Assembly (NCBI GenBank): GCA_965221505.1
Contig: CBDCSI010000002.1
Coordinates: forward strand, 1,116,001-1,180,000
Length of the DNA: 64,000 nucleotides
Direction of reading: 5' to 3'
From: CAZPXZ01 sp965221505
GTDB taxonomy: Bacteria > Pseudomonadota > Alphaproteobacteria > Rhodobacterales > CAZPXZ01
Within the stretch, counting starts at the first letter, position 1, and each line of letters opens with the position of its first letter. A program made the translations under genes and the position numbers. The notes below the pieces were generated by a model. It did no database searches. It worked only from the letters and a program-made list of their open reading frames with translations, and had not been told where the DNA came from. Positions 34,782 through 42,595 of this stretch are shown in pieces.

Positions 34782-35576
34782 ATGAGCCTTTCCGATCTCA
34801 GGCGTCACGCAGTCCCTTTGCACGCCGAGGTCGCCTCGCTTCTACGCAACCGGATCTACTCCGGGGCTCTGCCTGTCGGTGCGCAGTTGCCGTCGTTGAA
34901 CGAACTGACGGAATCCCTCGGCGTTGCGCGCATGACTGTCCGGCAGGCCATGCATGCGCTGGAGATCGAGGGTCTGATCGAACGCCATTCCGGGCGTGGC
35001 ACCTTCGTCAAGCCGATTTCGCTGCCCGAACGGCACAGGCTCAAGCTCCAAGCGCCGATATCGCAGTTGTACTCGATGGTCGATCAGCTCGAAGTGTCGG
35101 TCACCGTCGATGCCAGTACGATCGAAGAGACCGGAATCGACGGGGTCGCCTATCGCCGGATGACCCGGATCCATGCGCGCGACGGCAAGCCCTTTTGCCA
35201 TGTCGACCTGCAGTTGCTGGGCTCGATCTACGATCAGGCGCCCGAACGGTTCAGCTCGGAAATCGTGGTGAGTGTCGTGCGGGATCTCGGCATCGGCATC
35301 GGCGCCGCGGCTCAGCGGATGAGCATCTCGTATGCCGACATGGACATCGCGCAGGCGCTCGAGGTCAAGGTGAATTCGCCGGTCCTGCGGGTGTTCCGCG
35401 AATTCTTCGCAACCGACCGCCGACTCGTCTACTCCGCTAACCTCACTTATCCGGGCGACGTTCTCGGGTTCGATATCGAGTTCCATATGGACCGAGACGA
35501 GCTGCCCTCGGGGCCGGCGCCCGGCGCGGACCCTGTGCCTGCCGAACCGGTAGAGTCTTCCAGGCCCGCAACCTGA
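34782..35576 (+). CDS. GntR-family transcriptional regulator, HutC/UTRA type
   Basis: A 264-residue regulator. The N-terminal winged helix has 'SGALPVGAQLPSLNELTESL', recognition helix 'GVARMTVRQAMHALEIEG' and wing 'ERHSGRGTFVKP'. A UTRA ligand domain follows, with the conserved 'YRRMTRIHARDGKPFCHVDL' and 'VLRVFREFFATDRRLVYSAN'. UTRA domains bind small sugars, amino acids or acids. The ATG at 34782 with GGAG 7 bases upstream is used; earlier in-frame starts add an arginine-rich stretch. It precedes the split transketolase genes and shares an operator-like element with the tctC gene, so it probably controls the 35731-44308 cluster. Confidence 0.9.
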   Translation: MSLSDLRRHAVPLHAEVASLLRNRIYSGALPVGAQLPSLNELTESLGVARMTVRQAMHALEIEGLIERHSGRGTFVKPISLPERHRLKLQAPISQLYSMVDQLEVSVTVDASTIEETGIDGVAYRRMTRIHARDGKPFCHVDLQLLGSIYDQAPERFSSEIVVSVVRDLGIGIGAAAQRMSISYADMDIAQALEVKVNSPVLRVFREFFATDRRLVYSANLTYPGDVLGFDIEFHMDRDELPSGPAPGADPVPAEPVESSRPAT

Positions 35577-35730
35577 AACGGCTGTGCTGTCGTGTCTTGC
35601 TACTTGGCGATTTGCCGGCCGGGAACCGTTCCACAGGCACGGGCCGTCGGAGGCAGTTCCGCGACGGTTCCGAATTCCGGCTCGGCGACGGACAGCGAAC
35701 CGCCGGTCGAAAATCTCTGAAAGGAAGCTC

Positions 35731-36573
35731 ATGTCGGAGAGAGGAAACGCGTCGCACAATCTCGCGAACCTCGAACGCATTGCAGGACGGCTTCGCCTGC
35801 GCGTTCTGGAGATGGTCGCGCGCACGGGCCAGGGCTACGTGCAGCAAGGGCTGGGCGCGGCGGACATATTCGCCGCACTGTATTTCGCCGAAGCGCAGCA
35901 GGATCCCGCAAACCCGGACTGGCCGGACCGGGATCGCGTGTTCCTGACCACCGCACACAATACGGCGGTCTTCTACGCGACTCTGGCCGAACGCGGGTAT
36001 TTCGACCCGGAGCTGCTCGAGGCCTACGTGCAGGACGGCTCGCCGCTCGAGATCAACGCTTGCGAGCGATTGGGCCGCATGGTCGAAGCGACATGCGGCT
36101 CGCTGGGGCAGGGCCTTTCGGTCGCGGTCGGAACCGCCCTCGCCCTCCGGCGCCAGGACCGGCCGGCCCGCTGCTACGTCGTCATGGGCGACGGCGAGAT
36201 GCAGGAGGGCCAGGTCTGGGAGGCTCTGCTGTCGGCGGGCGCCTGGGGCCTCGACAACCTCTGCGTGATCCTCGACTTCAACGAGATGCAGTGCGAGGGC
36301 CCGATGCACGAAGTGATCTCGCTCCGCCCCGTCGTCGACAAGCTCCAAGCCTTCGGCTTCGCCGTCCGCGACGTCGACGGCAACGACGTCGCGGCGCTGC
36401 TCGACGCGTTTGACGCGGCGCGTACGACGCATGGAAAGCCCACCTTCGTCGTCGCGACCACGATGGTCGGCAAGGGCGTACCGGAGCTCGAGGGACTGAT
36501 GGCGCATCAACTCAAGTTCCCGCCTGAGCTCGCCGAACGGGCGATCGCCGCGATGAAGGGACAAACGGCATGA
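35731..36573 (+). CDS. Transketolase N-terminal subunit (split transketolase)
   Basis: A 280-residue subunit holding the TPP-binding PP domain. Visible are 'GYVQQGLGAADIFAALYFAE', 'TTAHNTAVFYATLAERGYFD' (the substrate/TPP histidine region), 'EATCGSLGQGLSVAVGTALA', and the cofactor motif 'VMGDGEMQEGQVWEALLSAG' with 'LDFNEMQ' as the Asn end. AAGGAAG precedes the ATG. Its stop overlaps the start of the C-terminal subunit by 4 bp (ATGA), so the two are made together. Split transketolases in catabolic clusters often act on unusual ketose phosphates rather than in the pentose phosphate pathway. The actual donor ketose is unknown. Confidence 0.9.
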   Translation: MSERGNASHNLANLERIAGRLRLRVLEMVARTGQGYVQQGLGAADIFAALYFAEAQQDPANPDWPDRDRVFLTTAHNTAVFYATLAERGYFDPELLEAYVQDGSPLEINACERLGRMVEATCGSLGQGLSVAVGTALALRRQDRPARCYVVMGDGEMQEGQVWEALLSAGAWGLDNLCVILDFNEMQCEGPMHEVISLRPVVDKLQAFGFAVRDVDGNDVAALLDAFDAARTTHGKPTFVVATTMVGKGVPELEGLMAHQLKFPPELAERAIAAMKGQTA

Positions 36574-37562
36574 ACGAACGAACGCGTTCCCGGTTCGAAG
36601 CTCCCGATTTCGTAAACCGAACCCGGGCACAGATCCCCCGCTGCTACGGCGATGCGCTCCTGGCCGCGGCAAGGAGAGACCCCCGTATTGTCGTCCTGAC
36701 CGCAGATCTGGCGACGCCGACCGAAACCGACGTCTTTCGCGATGCGTTGCCGGAGCGCTACCACAACGTGGGCATCGCGGAAGCCAACATGATCGGTATC
36801 GCCGGAGGCATGGCGCGCTGCGGCGAGATTCCCTTTGTGCACACGTTTTGCGCTTTCGCGACGAAGCGCTGCTTCGACCAGATCACCATGCAGGCGGCCT
36901 ATCCGAACCTGCCGGTCAAGATCGTCGGATTCTTGCCGGGGGTGGCTACGCTGCTCGGAGTCTCTCATCAGGCGATCGAGGACGTCGCAATCATGCGGAC
37001 AATTCCGAACATGCTTGTGCTCGATCCCTCGGCGCAGGAGTACCACGCTTCCGCCGTGGAGGTAGCGCTGGCCCATGACGGTCCGGCGTATCTTCGACTG
37101 AAACGGCCGGAAGCTCCGCCGGCAGACGAAATTGTTCCGAAGCCGCTCGAAAAGGGCAAGGGAATCCTGGCGCGAGAGGGATCGGACCTGACGATCATCG
37201 CGGCGGGGCTCAGCGTGGAGCATGCTCTCAAGGCGGCGGAGGATCTGGCCGGCAAGCGGATTTCCGCCTCCGTCGTCGACATGCCGTCGATCAAGCCGAT
37301 CGACGCGGAGATGATTCTGGAGCGCGCTCGCACGACCGGCGCAGTGGTCACCGCCGAGAACCACTCGATCGTCGGCGGGCTTGGCTCGGCGGTCGCCGAA
37401 GTTCTGGCGGACGAAGGCCTTGGCCTGCCCTTCAAGCGCGTGGGGTTGGCGGACCGGTTCGCCGAGGGCGGCTCAACCGACTACCTCTTGACCAAATACG
37501 GGCTCGACAGCGTCGCCATCGCAGGCGCGGCGCTGGAAGTCGTACGACGAAAGTCCCGTTAG
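36570..37562 (+). CDS. Transketolase C-terminal subunit
   Basis: A 330-residue partner with the Pyr and C-terminal domains. 'RYHNVGIAEANMIGIAGGMA' contains the catalytic Glu that activates TPP, 'PFVHTFCAFATKRCFDQITM' follows, then 'AQEYHASAVEVALAHDGPAY', and the C-terminal domain has 'VVTAENHSIVGGLGSAVAEV'. It completes a heteromeric transketolase with the upstream gene. It is the last gene before a 500-bp gap that holds the transporter promoter. Confidence 0.9.
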   Translation: MNERTRSRFEAPDFVNRTRAQIPRCYGDALLAAARRDPRIVVLTADLATPTETDVFRDALPERYHNVGIAEANMIGIAGGMARCGEIPFVHTFCAFATKRCFDQITMQAAYPNLPVKIVGFLPGVATLLGVSHQAIEDVAIMRTIPNMLVLDPSAQEYHASAVEVALAHDGPAYLRLKRPEAPPADEIVPKPLEKGKGILAREGSDLTIIAAGLSVEHALKAAEDLAGKRISASVVDMPSIKPIDAEMILERARTTGAVVTAENHSIVGGLGSAVAEVLADEGLGLPFKRVGLADRFAEGGSTDYLLTKYGLDSVAIAGAALEVVRRKSR

Positions 37563-37998
37563 CGCGGGCAGCCAGGAGCCCCACAGGCGGCATCCTCGGC
37601 CGTGCCGGGGCCTGCCAGTCCTCCGAGATCGTCACGAGCGTCAGCGCGACGTCTGCCCCGGCCCGCGGGGCGGGACGAGAGAGGTCGCGACACGAATCCG
37701 GGCGTCGATCCTGCACCGAAACCCGCCGTATTCGGCGCCGGACCGAAGGCCCGGCGGAATCCGCAGCGAGACGGACGTACGCCTCGCGCATCCCGACTGC
37801 CCGGATCGGCAAGAAACCGCGCTTCCTCGCATCGTATCGCGACCGGACCCTTTCTCCGCGACGCCGACCGGAAAACCGCTCGAGACGGCTGTCAGACCGC
37901 CCCGAATCCTCGAACCCGTCGCTTGCCTGTGCCGCATGATTGCCTGACCCGCAGCGCGCGCTCCGACAGCGCCCGGACCTTGACAATCGCCCCTGTCC
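37563..37998. other. ~430-bp intergenic gap
   Basis: There is no supportable gene. The sequence is GC-rich with only shadow frames. The right end leads into the operator and promoter of the TctC gene. Confidence 0.4.
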
Positions 37999-38021
37999 GT
38001 ATCAAAGATACATACGTCTAG
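37999..38021. promoter_or_regulatory. Operator-like element upstream of the TctC-type gene
   Basis: AGATACATACGTCTAG (38006-38021) is the reverse complement of the element at 34740-34755 upstream of the GntR/HutC regulator. Next to it GTATC (37999-38003) and GATAC (38007-38011) form an inverted repeat around AAA. It lies 45 bases before the ATG of the transporter's binding protein. Confidence 0.65.
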
Positions 38022-38065
38022 TACTTACTACACGCCAAGTGCAGCGGCGGAACAGGGAGGACATC

Positions 38066-39034
38066 ATGAAGAAACTCGGAGCGTTCGCGATCGCGTCCTT
38101 GACCGCGCTCGGCCTCGGCGCCGGCGCCGCATGGGCCGAGTGGCCGGAAAAACCGATCACTGTGGTGGTTTCCTTCGCCGCGGGCGGCAACGCGGACATC
38201 GTCGCCCGGATCGGGGCAGAAGCCCTGAGCGACCAGCTCGGCGTGCCGGTTACCGTCGTGAACAAGCCGGGCGGCGCCCACATTCCTGCGGTGATGAGCG
38301 TACTCGAAGCGCCGGCGGACGGATACACGTTGCTCAACTGGTCGCCGCCGAGCTTCATGATCGTCCCGCTCACGCGCAAGGTCCCGTACGACCCGATCAA
38401 GGACTTCGTTCCGCTGTTTGCCGGCATCTCCGCCTCGAACGCGCTCTACGTCCGCGCGGACAGCCCGTACGAGACGTTCGAGCAGTTCGTCGAGGCGGCA
38501 CGCGCCGAGAAGCTGACCATGGGGGTGAACAACCTGGGCGCGCCGCCGAATCTGAGCGCCGTGCAGTTGGCCAGCGAGTTCGGACTCGAATTCAAGACGA
38601 TCGCGCTGAAGACCGTGCCGGCGACACTCACCGGTCTGATCGGCGGCCAGGTCGACGTCGCGGTCGGCCAGGTCGCCTCGATCCATCAATTCGGCGACGA
38701 GATACGCCCGCTCGTCATCCTCGACAACGACCGTCAGGACTATTTCGAGAAAGATCTTCCCGGCGTACGCACCGTGGGGGAGGCGTTTCCGGGCAAGAAC
38801 GCGGGCGTCTGGGTACACGGCGGATACGCGATACGTGCAGGCACCCCGCCCGAGATCGTCGACAGGCTCCTGGCGGCGACCGAAGTCATGGGCACCGAGG
38901 CGTACGTCGCGAGGCTTCCGAAGAGCGTCGGCTACAACTGGATCCACGGACCCGACGGCGTACGCGACCTGATCCAGAGGGGCAGGGATCTGTACTCGCC
39001 CATCCTTGACGGATTGGGGCTGCTGGCCAAGTAG
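38066..39034 (+). CDS. TctC-family tripartite tricarboxylate transporter substrate-binding protein
   Basis: A 322-residue periplasmic binding protein (Bug/TctC family). The signal peptide is MKKLGAFAIASLTALG... cut after GAAWA. The mature protein starts 'EWPEKPITVVVSFAAGGNAD', the family's first ligand loop, and has 'VVNKPGGAHIPAVM' and 'ADGYTLLNWSPPS', the second ligand loop. GGGAGG before the ATG fixes the start. It delivers a carboxylated compound to the membrane parts TctB and TctA encoded downstream. The operator-like element upstream suggests control by the GntR/HutC regulator. Confidence 0.92.
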   Translation: MKKLGAFAIASLTALGLGAGAAWAEWPEKPITVVVSFAAGGNADIVARIGAEALSDQLGVPVTVVNKPGGAHIPAVMSVLEAPADGYTLLNWSPPSFMIVPLTRKVPYDPIKDFVPLFAGISASNALYVRADSPYETFEQFVEAARAEKLTMGVNNLGAPPNLSAVQLASEFGLEFKTIALKTVPATLTGLIGGQVDVAVGQVASIHQFGDEIRPLVILDNDRQDYFEKDLPGVRTVGEAFPGKNAGVWVHGGYAIRAGTPPEIVDRLLAATEVMGTEAYVARLPKSVGYNWIHGPDGVRDLIQRGRDLYSPILDGLGLLAK

Positions 39035-39105
39035 TCCCTGCGGCCGCGCGGCGCTGCGGTATCCGCCCGGCGCCGAAGCGGCCCGCGCCTGCGCACAGTG
39101 CCGCG

Positions 39106-39564
39106 ATGCCGACCCAGCGGCAAGCCAATATCGCCTTCGCGATCCTGATCCTTGCCGGCTGCGCATACTTCGCATGGGTTGCGCAGGGGTTCGAGGCGAC
39201 CGGACTCTTGGCCAGCTCCGGACTGCCTTCCAGGTTCTTCCCGCAGCTGCTGCTCACATTCGTCGCAGTTTGCGCCGCCGGCGTTCTCGCAACCTACGCC
39301 GTACGGGGTTCAGCGGGCGACGACGAGGGCGAAACCGTCTTTGCCTCCCCCGTCGAGGGGGCCCGCGGCCTGGCGACTCTGGGGGTCGCGGTCGCCGGAT
39401 ACTGGATCTGGTCCGCATGGGGCTACGTCGCCATGGCGGCATTCCTCGCGCCGGCCGCCTGCCTCGCCATGGGAGTTCGCAACCCCGTAATCTACGCGGT
39501 CGTCTGCCTTCTCTTCGGGGCCGTATACCTCGTCTTCACGCAAACCCTCGGAACCCGGCTCTGA
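39106..39564 (+). CDS. TctB-family tripartite tricarboxylate transporter small membrane subunit
   Basis: A 152-residue protein with four probable membrane helices: 'IAFAILILAGCAYFAWVAQG', 'LLLTFVAVCAAGVLATYAV', 'LATLGVAVAGYWIWSAWGYV' and 'NPVIYAVVCLLFGAVYLVFT'. The size and position between tctC and tctA are typical. Its TGA overlaps the ATG of the tctA-like gene. Confidence 0.85.
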   Translation: MPTQRQANIAFAILILAGCAYFAWVAQGFEATGLLASSGLPSRFFPQLLLTFVAVCAAGVLATYAVRGSAGDDEGETVFASPVEGARGLATLGVAVAGYWIWSAWGYVAMAAFLAPAACLAMGVRNPVIYAVVCLLFGAVYLVFTQTLGTRL

Positions 39565-41072
39565 TGTTCGAGACTGCGGCCATTGCCGCCGCGTTCGGGA
39601 ATTTGCTCGATCCGTTCACGTTGCTGTTGCTGGTCGGCGGAATCGTTCTCGGCCTCGTCATCGGCATTCTGCCCGGACTCGGGCCGCCGATCGCCATCGC
39701 GCTGGCGCTGCCCTTCACCTTCTACATGGACGCGGTGCCGTCGCTGATTCTGCTGTTGGCGATCTACAACTCGGCGATCTACGGCGGATCGATCTCCGCG
39801 ATCGCCGTCGGAATACCCGGGACCGGAGCCGCCATCGCAACCGTCATGGACGGCAACGCGATGTTCAAGGCCGGCCGGGGCGGCGAAGCGCTCGGTCTGT
39901 CGCTGAGCGGTTCGATCATCGGCGGCCTGGTCAGCGTCGCCTGCCTGACCTTCGTCGCACCGCTCCTGGCAGAAGTGGCGATCAAGTTCGGGCCGCGGGA
40001 ATTTCTGGCCGTCAGCGTCTTCGGCATCGTGGTCGTGGTCCGGGTCGCGGGCGCCAACCTGTTCAAGGGCCTTCTCGTCGGCGGACTCGGCATTTTCCTG
40101 ACGACTTGGGGGCTTGACGAACTCAACGGCGCCGAACGCTATACCTTCGGCACCTATCACCTCTACGAAGGAATTCCCCTGGTCCCGTTCCTGGTCGGCC
40201 TGTTCGCGGTTTCGGAAGCCGTGATCGGCGCGGAACGGGCGTTGAAGAGGGTCGACTTCGACCGGACGAGCCTGACCGTGAAACTCCCGGGCACGGCGAC
40301 GCTGTCGCGACTGAAAGGGAACCTCATTCGTTCCTCATTCATCGGCACGATTATCGGCATCATCCCCGGCGAGGGCGCCGCGGTCGCCGCGTTCTTCGCC
40401 TACTCGGAAGAGAAACGCCGCTCGAAGGAACCCGGAAAGTTCGGCACCGGGGTTCCGGAAGGCGTCGTCGCGCCGGAAACCGCGAACAACGCCACGGTCG
40501 GCGGCGCGCTGATCCCGACGCTTACCCTCGGGGTTCCGGGAAGCCCGGCGGCCGCGGTCTTGCTCGGAGCCTTCCTGATCCAGGGGCTGGCGCCCGGCCC
40601 TACCCTCTTCGACGAGCGTCCCGACATCATGTTCTCGCTCTTTATCGGCCTGTTCCTGATCAACGTCCTGCTCTTGTTCGTCGGCCTTGCCGCGGTCCGC
40701 TTCGCCGCCAGGCTGATCATGGTGCCGATCTCGGTCATTGTGCCGACCGTCCTGATCCTCAGTTTCACCGGCATCTACGCCGTCTCGAACAGCCTGTTCA
40801 ACGTCGGCGTCTTGCTGGGCGCCGGGATTCTGGGCTACGTCGTCCGAAAGCTCGGCTATTCGATCGCGCCGCTCTCGATCGGCTTCGTCCTGGGGCATAT
40901 TCTCGAAAACTCGCTGCGCCAGTCGATCACCCTCGCGGACGGAAGCGTCGCGGAGTTCTTCAACACCCCGATCGGCCTGGGCATCTACGCGGCCCTCATC
41001 CTGACGATACTGTGGGGGCCTGCGGCCTCCTTCGTCCGGCGCCGCAACGAAGAAACGAAGGAAGCGCCGTGA
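39564..41072 (+). CDS. TctA-family tripartite tricarboxylate transporter permease
   Basis: A 502-residue membrane protein with about 11-12 helices. It contains the TctA landmark 'GIVLGLVIGILPGLGPPIAI' near residues 26-45 and the inverted-repeat counterpart 'GTIIGIIPGEGAAVAAFFAY' near residue 260. 'YNSAIYGGSISAIAVGIPGT' is also family-typical. It transports the ligand delivered by the TctC protein, driven by an ion gradient. Its end overlaps the GTG of the sulfatase gene by 4 bp, linking transport and desulfation in one transcript. Confidence 0.92.
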   Translation: MFETAAIAAAFGNLLDPFTLLLLVGGIVLGLVIGILPGLGPPIAIALALPFTFYMDAVPSLILLLAIYNSAIYGGSISAIAVGIPGTGAAIATVMDGNAMFKAGRGGEALGLSLSGSIIGGLVSVACLTFVAPLLAEVAIKFGPREFLAVSVFGIVVVVRVAGANLFKGLLVGGLGIFLTTWGLDELNGAERYTFGTYHLYEGIPLVPFLVGLFAVSEAVIGAERALKRVDFDRTSLTVKLPGTATLSRLKGNLIRSSFIGTIIGIIPGEGAAVAAFFAYSEEKRRSKEPGKFGTGVPEGVVAPETANNATVGGALIPTLTLGVPGSPAAAVLLGAFLIQGLAPGPTLFDERPDIMFSLFIGLFLINVLLLFVGLAAVRFAARLIMVPISVIVPTVLILSFTGIYAVSNSLFNVGVLLGAGILGYVVRKLGYSIAPLSIGFVLGHILENSLRQSITLADGSVAEFFNTPIGLGIYAALILTILWGPAASFVRRRNEETKEAP

Positions 41073-42562
41073 ACGACCGCCCGAACATCCTGATCGTCTA
41101 CCCGGATCAGATGCGCTACGACGCGATGGGATGCGCCGGCAACCCGGTCATCAAGACTCCGCATATCGACCGGCTTGCAAGCGAGGGCGTGCTGTTTTCG
41201 GAGGCATATGCCTCCTATCCGCTCTGTTGCCCGTTTCGAGCCTCGATGTTGACCGGAAAATATGCGCAGGGCCACGGAATGGTGCAAAACCACTTCCCGC
41301 TCAGGGGCGGACAGGCCTTCCTGGCGGAACTGTTGCGCGACGCGGGGTACCGCACCGGCTACGTGGGCAAGTGGCATCTCGAAGGAGGGCCCAAACCCGG
41401 CTTCGTCCCACCCGGACGGCGGTTCGGCTTCGAGCACTTCGTCGGCTTCAATCGCGGGCACAACTACCTGTCGTCAATCTATTTCGACGACGACGGACAG
41501 GCGTATCGCTGCGCCCGCTACGAGCCGGACTACCAGACCGACCAGTTGCTCGACTTCATCGACGGCGCGACCGGGGCCGAAGACGGCAAGCCGTGGTTCG
41601 GATACGTGAGCTACGGCCCGCCGCACTTCCCGATGGAGATGCCGGACTACCTCAGGACCGTATACGCTCCCGACGAGGTTCCGCTGCCGCCGGGAGTGCC
41701 GGACCCCGCGCTGCAGCGCAGGGTGCAGACTCGTCGCAACGAGGTCTGGTGCGGCGGCGATCCGCGCTCCGGACATGCCAGCCACGCCGCCCGCGACGCC
41801 AAGCCGGCGGGCGAACCGGAGACGGAAGCCGAAATTCGGGAGTTCATAGCCGAGTATTACGGCATGATCGCCAATATCGACTGGAATCTCGGCCGCATCC
41901 TGAACCGGATCGACCGGCTCGGTATCGCCGAGAACACCCTTGTCGTGTTCCTGAGCGACCACGGAGACATGTGCGGGCAGCACGGCTACTATTGCGGCAT
42001 CAAGAACACGGCCTACCGCGCCGCCATGCAGGTGCCGCTGATCGTCCGCTATCCCGGCCGTTTCGCTCCCGCACTCACGGATGCGATGGTCGACGTCGGG
42101 GTCGACATGATGCCGACCTTGCTCGATCTCTGCGGCGTCGCCGGACCGGAGGAGATGCACGGGAGAAGCTACCTGCCGGTCCTCGACGGCACGGCGGACG
42201 ACGCGCGCGACGAAATCTGGTACCAGGTCTTTACGCAGACAGGCGGGAATCAGCATGAATTTGCCCCCTTCGCCGAGCGTGGCATCCGCACCCGCGACTG
42301 GCTTTACGTGCGTCACAAGCACGAGCGCGTCCTGCTCTTCGACGAACGGTCAGACCGTGACGAGCGGAACAACCTCGTCGAGGATCCGACGTACAAGAAG
42401 CTGATGGACGGGTTCGACGCGCGGCTTGCCGCCCACATGGAGGCGACCGGCGACGATTGGGACATGACGGCCGACTTCCCTCCCCCGGGGTTCCTGACCC
42501 ATGCCGAGGCCGCGGAACGTCTGCGGAAGGAGCTGATTCCGTTCGCCGTACGCGTTCCCTGA
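41069..42562 (+). CDS. Sulfatase (type I, formylglycine-dependent)
   Basis: A 497-residue sulfatase of the alkaline-phosphatase superfamily. 'RPNILIVYPDQMRYDAMGCA' opens the fold with metal ligand Asp13. The modification motif is 'LCCPFRASMLTGKY': C-x-P-x-R starting at Cys53, with Phe where Ser or Ala is usual. 'GYVGKWHLEGG' supplies the sulfate-binding Lys/His, and 'LSDHGDMCGQHGYY' further metal ligands. No signal peptide is visible, so it is probably cytoplasmic and acts after uptake. GTG start, 4-bp overlap with the tctA-like gene. It hydrolyses a sulfate ester or a related ester (choline sulfatases and phosphonate monoesterases are relatives). The substrate is unknown. Confidence 0.88.
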   Translation: MNDRPNILIVYPDQMRYDAMGCAGNPVIKTPHIDRLASEGVLFSEAYASYPLCCPFRASMLTGKYAQGHGMVQNHFPLRGGQAFLAELLRDAGYRTGYVGKWHLEGGPKPGFVPPGRRFGFEHFVGFNRGHNYLSSIYFDDDGQAYRCARYEPDYQTDQLLDFIDGATGAEDGKPWFGYVSYGPPHFPMEMPDYLRTVYAPDEVPLPPGVPDPALQRRVQTRRNEVWCGGDPRSGHASHAARDAKPAGEPETEAEIREFIAEYYGMIANIDWNLGRILNRIDRLGIAENTLVVFLSDHGDMCGQHGYYCGIKNTAYRAAMQVPLIVRYPGRFAPALTDAMVDVGVDMMPTLLDLCGVAGPEEMHGRSYLPVLDGTADDARDEIWYQVFTQTGGNQHEFAPFAERGIRTRDWLYVRHKHERVLLFDERSDRDERNNLVEDPTYKKLMDGFDARLAAHMEATGDDWDMTADFPPPGFLTHAEAAERLRKELIPFAVRVP

Positions 42563-42595
42563 AGGGGCGGGCGGCGACTGCGGCTCGGGACGACG

